From positions 24,318,201 to 24,382,200 of the forward strand of contig OZ005603.1 of the NCBI GenBank assembly GCA_963930655.1: a stretch of 64,000 nucleotides of DNA, read 5' to 3'. Source of the stretch: Myrica gale (taxonomy: Eukaryota > Streptophyta > Magnoliopsida > Fagales > Myricaceae). The translations under genes were made by a program, and so were the position numbers. Within the stretch, counting starts at the first letter, position 1. Each line of letters begins with the position of its first letter. The notes beneath the pieces were generated by a model. It made no database searches, was not told where the DNA came from, and was given only the letters and a program-made list of their open reading frames with translations. Shown in pieces: positions 43,251 through 53,451 of this stretch.

Positions 43251-43937
43251 ATATTCCTTTTAAATTATAAAGCTTTTTTTACTATTTAATATTTGGTATA
43301 TTTGAGTGTGACAATTTTGGGTAACGAGGTTTGTGAAATATTATAAAGTAAAGATATTTTATGGGAGTTGGTGAAAAAGTGAAGAGAGAAGATTTTTAAT
43401 AAATATTTATAATAATAAAGAATTATGTGATGAATTTTTTAATATTAACTCCAAATAATTAGCCCCAATTATTTGGGGCTCAAACATCCCAATTATCTAC
43501 TCCTCACACAAAAGGATGATCGAAATATTGAAGATCCTCTATTTTCCATTTTACAAGCAATATATAATCGAGGAATTATATATTGCACCTTCTAATTAAT
43601 ACACATTTTGTCATTTATGCTCTCAACTTAATATGGGGTGCGAAGGATAAATATATTGTTAATTTAAGTATAGTGTAGTTTAACCTGAAAATAGAAAATA
43701 TGTAATAATTAGAGTAACAATAATCTGGACGGTTGAAATGTATTCTCATGATTTTTTTGAATCCTTATAATACAAAAAATTTTACAATCAAACATCATTT
43801 TTAACACCACATAAAAATTATTACAACACGCATGCCAATAAAATTAACATCACCTAAAAATTATAAAAAAAAAAAAACCCAACAACCTCTTAAAAATCTT
43901 CACCCGTGTGGCAGGCTTTCCATGGTCCGAAGGTTGT
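43251..43937. other. AT-rich spacer; no gene seen
   Basis: Strongly AT-rich, with an A-run near 43868. No element ends recognised. Confidence 0.4.
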
Positions 43938-44213
43938 CCATTTTCAGTGTTGTCCACGTGGGTTCACTCGTTGCCGTCTGGTTGGTATGACTGAAAACCT
44001 ACTTGTCTCTTCCTCTGATATTTTCTCTTGCGTTCCCCAGTTCCTTCCTCCCCTTTTTGGAAATTCTATTACAAGCCATTTTCAGCGTTGTCCACGTGGG
44101 TTCACGCGTTGCCGTCCAGTTGGTATGACTGAAAACTACTTGTCTCTTCCTGCTGATATTTTCTCTTGCGTTTCCCAGTTCCTTCTTCCCCTTTTCTATA
44201 TAATCTGGCCCCA
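43938..44213 (+). promoter_or_regulatory. IEVAPA copy 3 promoter: 138-bp tandem duplication with two G-boxes and a TATA box
   Basis: The unit starting CCATTTTCAG at 43938 repeats at 44076 (138-bp offset). Each copy carries a palindromic G-box CCACGTGG, the binding core for plant bZIP and bHLH factors. A TATA box (CTATATAAT, 44196..44204) follows, 126 bases before the ATG at 44330. Open frames running through both repeats are not genes. Confidence 0.75.
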
Positions 44214-44329
44214 GATTCACATTAATCTCAGCAAGCTTCTTGTTCTCTGCCAGACACAAAAGCCCCTAGGAAAGATCTTAAAGGAAACCCCATCACTCTT
44301 TTTCGGTTGGAGGAAAATAGGAAATATCC

Positions 44330-44647
44330 ATGGCTAGTGAGATCAGGAATGTGGATTATTCGATTGAGGTCGCGCCAGCCCCCATAATCTACCCATACAA
44401 GCCTTCTAATTCACCAAGTCTTGAACCTATCGCCGAGGAGGATGACGAGGAATTGGATCACGAGGATTCACATATTGGCAGTTACTTTTGTTCCTCCATG
44501 GAGAACTGCTTTGCATTTGAAGCTCCATGTAAACCATTGATGTATTACTCTGACACAACTACATCTGTTCAGGGTAGAACAAGATACGTGGCGCTGATGC
44601 TGATGAAGGAGGAACAAGACGTAGAACATCTTGACAGTGTTCTGTAA
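44330..44647 (+). CDS. IEVAPA-family small protein, copy 3 (105 aa, longest member)
   Basis: The ATG at 44330 gives 105 residues. S11-IEVAPAPIIYPYKPS-S26 is the family core; it aligns without gaps with copies 2 and 4 through the acidic block (LEPIAEEDDEELDHEDS, residues 31-47). It then continues with a Cys- and aromatic-containing stretch (residues 50-75, four Cys among them) and a charged tail ending LDSVL. No signal peptide or membrane helix. It has its own promoter with two G-boxes and a TATA box. The family is not recognised; the gap-free alignment of the first 45 residues across otherwise diverged copies is the evidence for real coding. Confidence 0.72.
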   Translation: MASEIRNVDYSIEVAPAPIIYPYKPSNSPSLEPIAEEDDEELDHEDSHIGSYFCSSMENCFAFEAPCKPLMYYSDTTTSVQGRTRYVALMLMKEEQDVEHLDSVL

Positions 44648-45836
44648 ATTTTGTATATTGTAATGTAAATGTAATATTTTTCAAGAAAAATTTCTTTTAG
44701 ACTATTGCGTGATATTAGATCATTAGTAATTAGTATCTTCCTGGTTTAACTTGATAGATCAGAGAAATGTTACTCTTTAGAGTTATGAGGGTGGTCTCTG
44801 TACTCTGTGCTCTGTTTCATTGTTGCTTGTATATTATAAGAAAGTTTGCAACTGTTTTGCAAGTTTGGGTAGAATGGCGCAGCTTTGGGGCTATAAGATA
44901 AGTTTCCCTGATTCCAGTGCTTTGTTTCTTGTCCATTTCAATCACTAGCGCTCACGCAAACTTGGGATCGGATGGTGTTTGAGCCCTATGTCAAAGTGAT
45001 TAGTCCATTTACCAAAGTACGGATTTATTTTTTCTTTTTCTCCCGAGAAGTTTAAGAAACTAAAAAAAGCATAATAAACCGACAGTGTTAAAAGGTTGTT
45101 CTGTTAGGAGAGTTACAGGACGTAGACACTAGAAACAAGCCGCCTGCAGGGCTAAAAGATGAGCCTGTCTGTCTATTCATCCTTTCTTGGAATCCACTGA
45201 AGCTTCCACTCAGGATGGCTCTTGCCCAATAGTTTCGGTCCCCTTGGTTCGGAAGAAAATTTCCGCAGCGATTTTGATGATAGATAATATCTCTGAACTC
45301 CGGGTAGATGACAATGTGATTTCTCTAAATATAACTTTTAGTTACCATTTGGTTGGTCTTTAAACCCAAAAGTTAGTTCAAGTAGAGAGGTTTATCCTCA
45401 CACTTATAAAATACCCACCAACCTTTTTCACAGTTGATGTGATACTAATCTCAACAATCTCCTTTTCACATATCTAGTTTTGGGTTGGAGAGGCGACAAC
45501 TTGTTTCTTTCGTGGAGAATTGGGTCAAGAATTGTTGGTGCTCTGATACTAGGGTTGGATTGTCTTGAGTCTTCTTAACCTTAAGCACTAGCTTAAGAGA
45601 TCAGATTTTCCCTCACAATTATAAAGTAACCACCAGTCCCTTTCTTTTATAACTGATGTGGGATTAACCCCAATAATGACGTGAGAAGAAGACTTATAAA
45701 GCTCAATTTTTACTACTTTTACTCTCTTTAGGCTGGTGTGGCAGTAGTTTTGATACATTTAAATGTCCTTGTTGCCTTAACAATGTCCACATTACATTAT
45801 GATTAAACTAATAGTTGAGCATCTAACATACACACT
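44648..45836. other. 3' flank of copy 3 and intergenic DNA with a dispersed repeat
   Basis: After ~100 bases of 3' UTR-like sequence there is no gene. A related block of ~90 bases (CACTTATAAA or CAATTATAAA, then CCACCA and GATGTGATAC or GATGTGGGATTA) occurs at about 45345..45440 and 45590..45680, a repeat type common in plant non-coding elements. Confidence 0.4.
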
Positions 45837-46610
45837 TTTTTTTGTTTTGTTTTTTTTTTCTCGAAACAACTCATACATTAAAAATAACTAAACCACGAAC
45901 CAGTCACATAACAAAATATAAGAGGAATACATGCAACATCAATGAAACCAGAAATATTAAAGCGGGCAGCCTACTGGGCAAGCAAATGGGCCTGACGAGT
46001 CAGGCAACCAAAAACCCAATGAATGGACCACGACGCTTGACCTTTGAACACCACACGAAGGGCCTGGATCAAGTCTTCAGTCTTCCAACAAGGTAGGTGT
46101 GAGGGTTTAGAGACATCCTCACAGAGAATTTTGCAGTCAGATTCGAATAACACCTTCAACCAGTTCAATTGAAGAGCAAGTTCCACAGCACGAACAACCG
46201 CTAAAGATTCGCCCACGAGTGGGTCCATAGCCCGAATACACTCTATGTACACCGTATAAAGAGAGCTAAAAGAGTCTCTACAAGAGACGATTATGTACTA
46301 TCCATTTTGGCGTATCGCTACGTCAAAATTAATCTTCATCCAACCGGGATCCGGAGGGACCCACGTAGCAGCAAAACAGGGCTTCGGAAAAACCCAAGCG
46401 GAGAGTTGATCCAAATCCAAGCAGCAAAACAGCATCTAACATACACTCACACGGTAGTCCAAATCTTTCATTGTCTACCACTATAATAATTATTCCAAAG
46501 AGATGTTCTCCACCGTAGATTTCTCCAGGACACAGCACATTGTTGGCAATTAGTTGCTGGCCATCAATAATTTTAGTCCACCGGATCTTTTTTCTAAGCA
46601 AAGATTGCAT
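45837..46610 (-). pseudogene. LINE C-terminal RNase H fragment with poly(A) end
   Basis: Read on the minus strand: a PPDPGWMKINFDVA start near 46380..46310, an interrupted middle, then 46252..45971 with GESLAVVRAVELALQ, LFESDCKILCEDVS and a WVFGCLTRQAHLLAQ end. This is the RNase H-like domain at the C-terminus of plant L1-type LINE ORF2. The T-run at 45838..45860 is the poly(A) end on this strand. It is truncated at the 5' side and carries stops. Confidence 0.75.
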
Positions 46611-46813
46611 TATTGATCAAAAGTGAGATTACAACAAGGCTAGTTTGGTGGGTTATCAGAGGCAAGGACTCCACCAGACATCTTGTTTCCTAGTGTTCTC
46701 TGCACTTTGCATGTTTTCCACATGATGCTCTGTTAGCTTTATTTATTTATTTTTTATGAGCTTTTCTGGAACCGTGTCCTTCTCTCACTTTTTTCTTTTG
46801 TCATTTTAGTCCT
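46611..46813. other. Promoter-side sequence of IEVAPA copy 4
   Basis: From about 46690 (TGTTCTCTGCACTTTGCAT, then TTTTCCACATG) the sequence is homologous to the region upstream of copy 2, showing that the duplication took in the promoter. Confidence 0.55.
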
Positions 46814-46820
46814 TATAAAA
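46814..46820 (+). promoter_or_regulatory. TATA box of IEVAPA copy 4
   Basis: TATAAAA, 253 bases before the ATG at 47067; the same spacing as at copy 2. Confidence 0.65.
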
Positions 46821-47066
46821 CAGACCATCTCCACTAACTCTCACAACCCACTCCCATTACAGTACTCTAGAAAACCTCCAAGAAAGATCCTGAGACGGTC
46901 TCATCTCCCCATCGTCTACAATCTCTCAGCTGAAGCCTAGGAAGGAAGCAAAAAACTACTCGCTCATCATCTCGGTAGCCAGAGTCTTCTTCCCCAGGTC
47001 TCACTTTGTTTGCTTTGTTGGTTTCTTTATAGGCTATTAGCAGGACAAAGAATATCGTGTTCTGCC

Positions 47067-47207
47067 ATGGCGAAGGGAATCAGATTTTTCAGTTCTTGGG
47101 TTGAGGTTGCCCCAGCCCTTCTCATTTCCCCGCGTAAGATTCCTCTCTCTCCTGTCCTGGAGACAATTACTGAAGAGGAGGCTGAGGAATACGACGAAGA
47201 CTCTTAG
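47067..47207 (+). CDS. IEVAPA-family small protein, copy 4 (46 aa)
   Basis: The ATG at 47067 gives MAKGIRFFSSW then VEVAPALLISP, a short proline patch, LETI-TEEEAEEYDEDS and a stop after Ser46. It matches copy 2 nearly residue for residue, but ends exactly where copy 2 continues for 21 more residues. The stop codon TAG stands where copy 2 has CAA, a single C-to-T difference. An open in-frame extension upstream to 47010 is ignored because copy 2 begins at the equivalent ATG. The product would consist only of the conserved core and acid block. The Copia-B element has landed 204 bases past the stop, probably in or near the 3' UTR. Confidence 0.68.
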   Translation: MAKGIRFFSSWVEVAPALLISPRKIPLSPVLETITEEEAEEYDEDS

Positions 47208-47411
47208 AACCCGGAGTGCGATTGTGTTTCTCTCTCTGATAGTCTCTGGTTTTGTACCAGTGAATTGTATAGACCTTTGAATTAATAGTTTGAAGGTAGC
47301 CAGCTTTGAGCCTTCAAGTTCTGTAGTTAATCCTACCAAATTTTTAATTCAAGGACTTCAATCAATATAGTCTTTGTACCACTTATTCCACTGCCAATCT
47401 TGTCCATTGCT

Positions 47412-47635
47412 TGTTGATAGTTAATATAAACTGTATAAGTTAACAGTTTATAACCGAATGTATGAGCGGGATAACTGAGTCTGTTATATCTGTTATTAAA
47501 CACCAGAATTTTATTCTTGATGACTGGTAGACTTCGTGTATAAATATCACAAGCTGTACATTGATTTGAATACAATAAAAGAATCATTTCAGCATACTCT
47601 GTTTTCTCTCGTTGCTTATAGCTATAGAATTAACA
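47412..47635 (+). repeat. Copia-B 5' LTR (224 bp)
   Basis: TG...CA termini (TGTTGATAG to ATTAACA). A GTGTATAAATATC word near 47536 is a plausible TATA region. Confidence 0.96.
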
Positions 47636-47657
47636 TGGTATCAGAGGATTAGTTCTA

Positions 47658-50600
47658 ATGGCTGATGCGAATGTTCCTCCACCACCTTTCCCTATTCCTC
47701 CATCTCTCACACCTTCTATTACTTCTACTATTCCTTCTTCTCATCGTCAAAATGATAAGTTTGCTAATCCCTACTTTCTGCACAATGGTGAAAGTCCAGG
47801 AGCAGTGCTTGTTTCTCAACCTCTGGTTGATGGAAACTATCCTACTTGGTGTAGGTCTATGACAATGGCTTTGAAAGCTAAGAATAAGTATGACTTTGTT
47901 GATGGAAGTATTCCTCAACCTGATGGTTCAGATCCTGCATTGGAATCATGGATGCGATGCAACAATATGATACTTTCATGGTTGCTTAATTCAATTTCGA
48001 AAGAATTGGCTGCTAGTATCTTGTACATTGATACTGCTAGAGATCTATGGTTAGATCTTAAGGAACGATTTTCTCAAGGAAATGGACCAAGGATTTTTCA
48101 ACTGAAAAAGGCACTTTCCTCTTTATCTCAAGATCAATCATCTGTCAGTTCATATTTTACACGACTTAAAGGCATTCGGGACGAATTGCTTAATTACAGA
48201 CCCATGCCTTCTTGTTCTTGCGGAGGAATCAAGACTTTACTTGACTATCATCAAGAGGATTATGTTATGTTGTTTCTCATGGGACTGAATGAATCATTTT
48301 CTCACATCAGAGGCCAGATTCTCTTAAATGATCCATTACCTCCCATTAACAAGGTTTTCTCTTTGGTTTTGCAAGAGGAACGCCAAAGAGAAATTACTCT
48401 AATGACTACACCAAAGTTTGACTCTGCAGCTTTGATAAGCAAACAACAGTTCAGTCCAAGTCAAGCACGTTTTGGTAACAAACCAGCATATCCTTCAGCA
48501 TATCGTAAAGAGAAACTTATTTGTTCTCATTGTGGATTCTCTGGCCATACAATTGACAAATGTTACAAATTGCATGGCTATCCGCCTGGTTATAAAGCTG
48601 GAAAGTCCAAGAATTTTGTTTCATCTGCAAATCAAGCCACTTCTGTGATTGCAGAACCAGCTACATATCCACCTATGTCTCTTACTCAAGATCAGTATCA
48701 ACGTTTAGTTGACCTATTGAAACCATCAGATTCGGACCCTATTCAACCTTCTGTCAATCAAGTAGGTAGTACCAATCTGTCACTCCAATCCTTCCAAAAT
48801 TTTTCAGGTATTCCTTCTCCTTCTTGTTCTAAAGCTGTTCATTCTTCAAAATTGCCTATTCACTGGATAATTGATACCGGTGCCACTGATCATATGATCA
48901 GTTCTGCTTCATTTTTCACCACTATCACATCAACCATTTCAACTTCTGTCAAACTTCCTAATGGTAGTTTTGCTCCTGTCACTCACATTGGCACTGTTTT
49001 TCTATCATCTTCTATCACTCTCACCAATGTGTTATGTGTCCCTTCCTTTGATTTTAACCTCATATCTGTTAGCCGCCTCACTCAAGCTTCTAATTGTTGT
49101 TTTGTTTTCTTTCACTCTCATTGTTTTCTTCAGGACCTGTCAACATGGAAGACGATTGGGACGGGTAGCAGACACAATGGCTTATATTTTCTGCATAGTC
49201 AGCTGCTGGATACTTCTTCAGCTATGTCTTGTTCTACTTCTACTTTTGACCTATGGCATTATAGATTAGGTCATTTGTCTTTTTCTAGACACACTAGTTT
49301 GAATAAAACTTCCTCTCATATCACTGCACCTCCAAAATTTCATTGTCCTGTTTGTCCCCTTGCAAGACAACAGCGTCTTCCTTTTCTGCCTAGTCAAACA
49401 AATTCCTATTCTCCTTTTGATATCATCCACTGTGATATCTGAGGACCTTTTCCTCAATGTTCAATGGATAATTTTAGATATTTTTTATCCATTGTTGATG
49501 ATCACAGCCGTGTCACATGGGTGTTTCTTATGAAATACAAATCTGATACTCGATCTTTACTTCAATCTTTTGTTACTTTAGTTGATACTCAGTTTCAAAC
49601 AAGAGTTAAAGTCATTCGTTCAGATAATGGTCAAGAATTCCTTATGCCAGATTTTTATGCTTCTAAAGGCATTATCCATCAGCATAGTTGTGTTGAGACT
49701 CCTCAACAAAATGGCATTATTGAACGAAAACATCAACATCTATTGAATGTAGCTCGTGCTCTTTCTTTCCAAGCACATTTGCCATCTCAGTTTTGGGGTG
49801 ATTGTATTTTAACAGCTACATACCTTATCAATAGAATTCCTAGTCCTTATCTTCATGGTAAGTCTCCTTATGAGATCTTATTCTCTCGAGCTCCCATTTA
49901 CACTCATTTACGTGTTTTTGGATGTCTTTGTTATGCTAGTACTCTTAAACGTCATCGTACTAAATTTGATCCAAGAGCTCGTGCTTGTGTCTTTCTTGGC
50001 TATCCTTTTGGTGTTAAAGGATATAAATTACTTGATCTTAACACCAACACTATCTTTGTCTCTCGAGATGTACACTTTCATGAAACCATTTTTCCTTTCA
50101 AACCTGCCACTGATAGTCATTCTCCTCCTCCATTTGATATAGTTCTTCCTATCTCTGTAGCTGATACATCAAATTCTTCTTTTCATCCTATTTCCAACAC
50201 ACCTACAATTCCAGCTGTTATGTCTGATGTTCCTTCTTTATCAGCTTCTGATGTGTCTACAATTCCTACTCCTTCTGATCCTTCGGTTGATATTGTTTCT
50301 CAGCCTCTTCGTAGGTCTTCTAGACATAGGCATCCACCTGACTATTTGCAACAATATCATTGTCAATTAGCCACTGGTTCAACACCTTCCTCATCCAAAT
50401 CCATGTCTGCAGGTTCTCATTTGTCAGGTACTCCTTATGACATTTCTTTATCTCTTGGTTATAATCATCTTTCTGCTTCACATAGAGCTTTTACTCTAGC
50501 TATTTCTTCTCATTTTGAACCCAAAACTTATCGACAAGCTGTCCAACACAAGCATTGGCAGCAAGCTATGACCTCTGAAATCAATGCTCTTGAAGAGAAT

Positions 50601-52052
50601 AATACCTGGACATTAACCACTCTGCCTCCTGGTAAACTACCGATTGGTTGTAAGTGGATTTATAAAGTCAAATATAGATCTGATGGTTCAATAGAGAGAC
50701 ATAAAGCTCGTCTAGTGGCAAAAGGCTATACTCAGCGTGAAGGCTGGGATTATCATGAAACTTTTTCCCCAGTTGCCAAGCTTGTCACAGTGAGATGTTT
50801 ACTTTCCTTGGCTGCAATTAACAACTAGCATCTTTATCAACTTGATGTGAATAATGCATTCTTGCATGGATCTCTTGATGAAGAAGTCTACATAACTTTG
50901 CCTCCTGGCTATTCTAGCTCCAATACTTCTCTGGTTTGCCGATTAAACAAATCTTTATATGGGTTAAAGCAAGCATCTAGACAATGGTTTGCTAAGTTTT
51001 CTACTGCTCTTATTAATCATGGCTTTCTCCAGTCCAAGTCTGATTATTCATTGTTTACTCGGCATCAAGGAACTACATTTGTTGCCCTTCTTGTCTATGT
51101 CGATGACATAGTTATTGCTAGCAATGATATGGCTGCCATTGATGCTTTAAAGGTGTTTCTTCATAGTCAGTTTAAACTCAAAGATTTGGGACCTTTGAAG
51201 TTTTTTCTTGGCATTGAAGTTGCTCGTTCCTCTAAGGGCATTTCCATTTGTCAACGAAAATATGCTCTTGACATCTTAGCTGATTCAGGACTTGTTGGTT
51301 CTCGGCCTGTTACTTTTCCTATGGATCAGAATTTGAAGCTTACTAGAGATGCTGGCTCTTTAATTTCTGACCCTTCTTCATACCGAAGATTGATTGGCTG
51401 ACTTCTTTATTTGACCATCACTCGACCTGATCTTGCTTATTCTATTCAAGTTCTTAGTCAGTTTATGGATTCACCTCGACAACCACATTTAGATGCTGCC
51501 CTTCGAGTATTAAGATATCTGAAAGGGACTCCTGCTCAAGGTCTATTCTTCTCTGCCACTTCTTCACTTCAGCTCAAGGCTTTCACCGATGCTGATTGGG
51601 CAGGATGCCAGGACACCAGAAGATCTGTGACAGGTTATTGTGTTTTCATTGGGGATTCTTTAATTTCCTGGAGTTCCAAGAAGCAACACACTATTTCTCG
51701 GTCTTCAGCTGAAGCTGAATACCGTGCTATGGCATCTACATGTTGTGAAGTTACTTGGCTATTGACTTTACTTCATGATTTTCGTATTGCTCATTCACAG
51801 CCAGCTTTGCTTTACTGTGACAGCAAGGCTGCTCTCTATATAGCTGCTAATCCAGTGTTTCATGAGAGGACTAAGCACATTGAAATCGATTGCCATCTTA
51901 TACGTGAGAAGATTCAAGCTGGCATCATTCATCCTCTTCATGTTTCCACAACACATCAACTGGGTGATATTTTTACCAAACCTCTCGGCTCAGCTCAGTT
52001 TTTAACACTTTTCTCCAAGATGGGTGTTTTAAATATACACACTCCATCTTGA
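47658..52052 (+). pseudogene. Copia-B gag-pol, one frame with three nonsense codons
   Basis: Starts at the ATG at 47658 and stays in one frame to TGA at 52050..52052. Order: gag (PYFLHNGESPGAVLVSQPL), zinc knuckle CSHCGFSGHTIDKC, protease WIIDTGATDHM, pre-integrase [11 protein letters not shown], integrase (VDDHSRVTWVF, RSDNGQEF, TPQQNGIIERKHQ), RT ([19 protein letters not shown]) and RNase H ([28 protein letters not shown]). In-frame stops occur at 49440..49442 (TGA, early integrase), 50826..50828 (TAG, RT) and 51399..51401 (TGA, late RT). No frameshift or large deletion was found, and all catalytic motifs are present apart from the interruptions. As it stands it cannot make full-length pol. 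Confidence 0.95.
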
Positions 52053-52059
52053 GGGGGCG

Positions 52060-52283
52060 TGTTGATAGTTAATATAAACTGTATAAGTTAACAGTTTATA
52101 ACCGAATGTATGAGCTGGATAACTGAGTCTGTTATATCTGTTATTAAACACCAGAATTTTATTCTTGATGACTGGTAGACTTCGTGTATAAATATCACAA
52201 GCTGTACATTGATTTGAATACAATAAAAGAATCATTTCAGCATACTCTGTTTTCTCTCGTTGCTTATAGCTATAGAATTAACA
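52060..52283 (+). repeat. Copia-B 3' LTR (224 bp)
   Basis: Same length as the 5' LTR with one visible mismatch near its position 57; followed by the duplication TTGCT. Confidence 0.96.
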
Positions 52284-52288
52284 TTGCT

Positions 52289-52720
52289 TTCTTACTGCTG
52301 CAATTTCTTTTTACTTGCAATCCAGATTTCCATATTCTTGAGCAAGGAATGTACACAGAGGTGTTGATGTATGGAATTCTTCATTCTGCCTAATAAGTTT
52401 TCTCCCATAGGGCATCGTAGACAGACAAGTGAAGAGTCTCCCTTAATTAGAAGACGACTTGAGCCTATCTCAAAGCCTTCTGAAACACAAAATAGCTGTC
52501 GAGGCTGCTGCAGCAAAAGGGTCTGTTTCAAATATCTGTTCAGTCCACGCTGAAGTTAGTTGTTCATCAGGGTAGGAACAGGTTGCCCCTAGTATATGAT
52601 CAATTGTTAGTTTGGTCACCTTCTAAGCTAAATTCAGGGGGGCCTAGAACCTGCACATTCTGGTTTCTCGCCCACCAGATCGGATCAAAAGCAATAAGAG
52701 CGAGTACTTGGAAGTGTTTA
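52289..52720 (-). pseudogene. Degenerate LINE-like coding debris
   Basis: Minus-strand pieces such as FDPIWWARNQNVQVLGPPEF (about 52690..52625) recall the end of a LINE reverse-transcriptase/RNase H region, but frames are broken repeatedly and no catalytic residue survives. It is a weak identification. Confidence 0.35.
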
Positions 52721-53451
52721 ATGTCTTCGTTTGGGAGATGAAGCTTATTAACAGGATTATTGATAATTTTTACCCACTTAATAATTGGGCAGGTAAGAAA
52801 ACTTGTATGCTTTACACATCCATCACGAGTAACATCAAAAGTATACTGTGTCTATCTCTTTTCAAACTGAATCATTCAAAAGTTAGTATTTATATTGTGT
52901 CTATCTTTTTTCAAATTTAATCATTTAATTCGGACAATAAATTGGAGATGATCTTAATCCTTCTCTCAAGATAACAATCTCATCTTTCATTTTTCCTCTC
53001 AATTTTTTTACGCCACTCGGTTTGGCTCTTATCTCCAAGTAAAAATCAAGTAAGATTTATTTAATTTTAATTACGCTTTAGAGTCAAGCAACTGGGGTTG
53101 CTCGTGTTTGAATCACCGTTTATAAGGTTTTTTTCTTAGTGGATTCTAGGTGGCTGCTAGCTCGGAGTGGTTTTTCCTTTGAATGGTATTTTAAAGGTTT
53201 TCCACTTCGTCACCAAAGTCTTGTTTCTTTGTGTGATTGATGTTTGGTTTAATTTTTTGCTGTTTATTTGTTGATTGAGTTGATTTTATGCATATCTAAG
53301 CTGACCAATTTTAGAACTTGTTTTAAAATTGTTATTGAATTTGTAATTAGAGGGAAAACACATATTCATCCCCTTTAGGTGTTAATAGGGTCTAAATCGG
53401 ATTTTTCAATTAGTATCAAAGGCTAAACTCAGTCCTTGACCCTTATTCTAG

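Larger units (their letters stand above)
47412..52283 (+). mobile_element. Copia-B: very young Ty1-copia retrotransposon
   Basis: Two 224-bp LTRs (47412..47635 and 52060..52283) differ at one site that I can find (G versus T). A perfect duplication TTGCT flanks them (47407..47411 and 52284..52288). Primer site TGGTATCAGAGG starts at 47636; a polypurine tract GAGGGGGCG precedes the 3' LTR. Gag-pol occupies one reading frame throughout. It belongs to the same broad lineage as Copia-A (same gag type PYFLHNG, same zinc knuckle and RNase H end) but has unrelated LTRs. It lies just downstream of IEVAPA copy 4. Confidence 0.97.

Noticed and set aside
43906..44337. 143-codon plus-strand frame upstream of IEVAPA copy 3
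   Set aside because: Runs across the tandem promoter units and TATA box; its internal repetition mirrors the DNA duplication.
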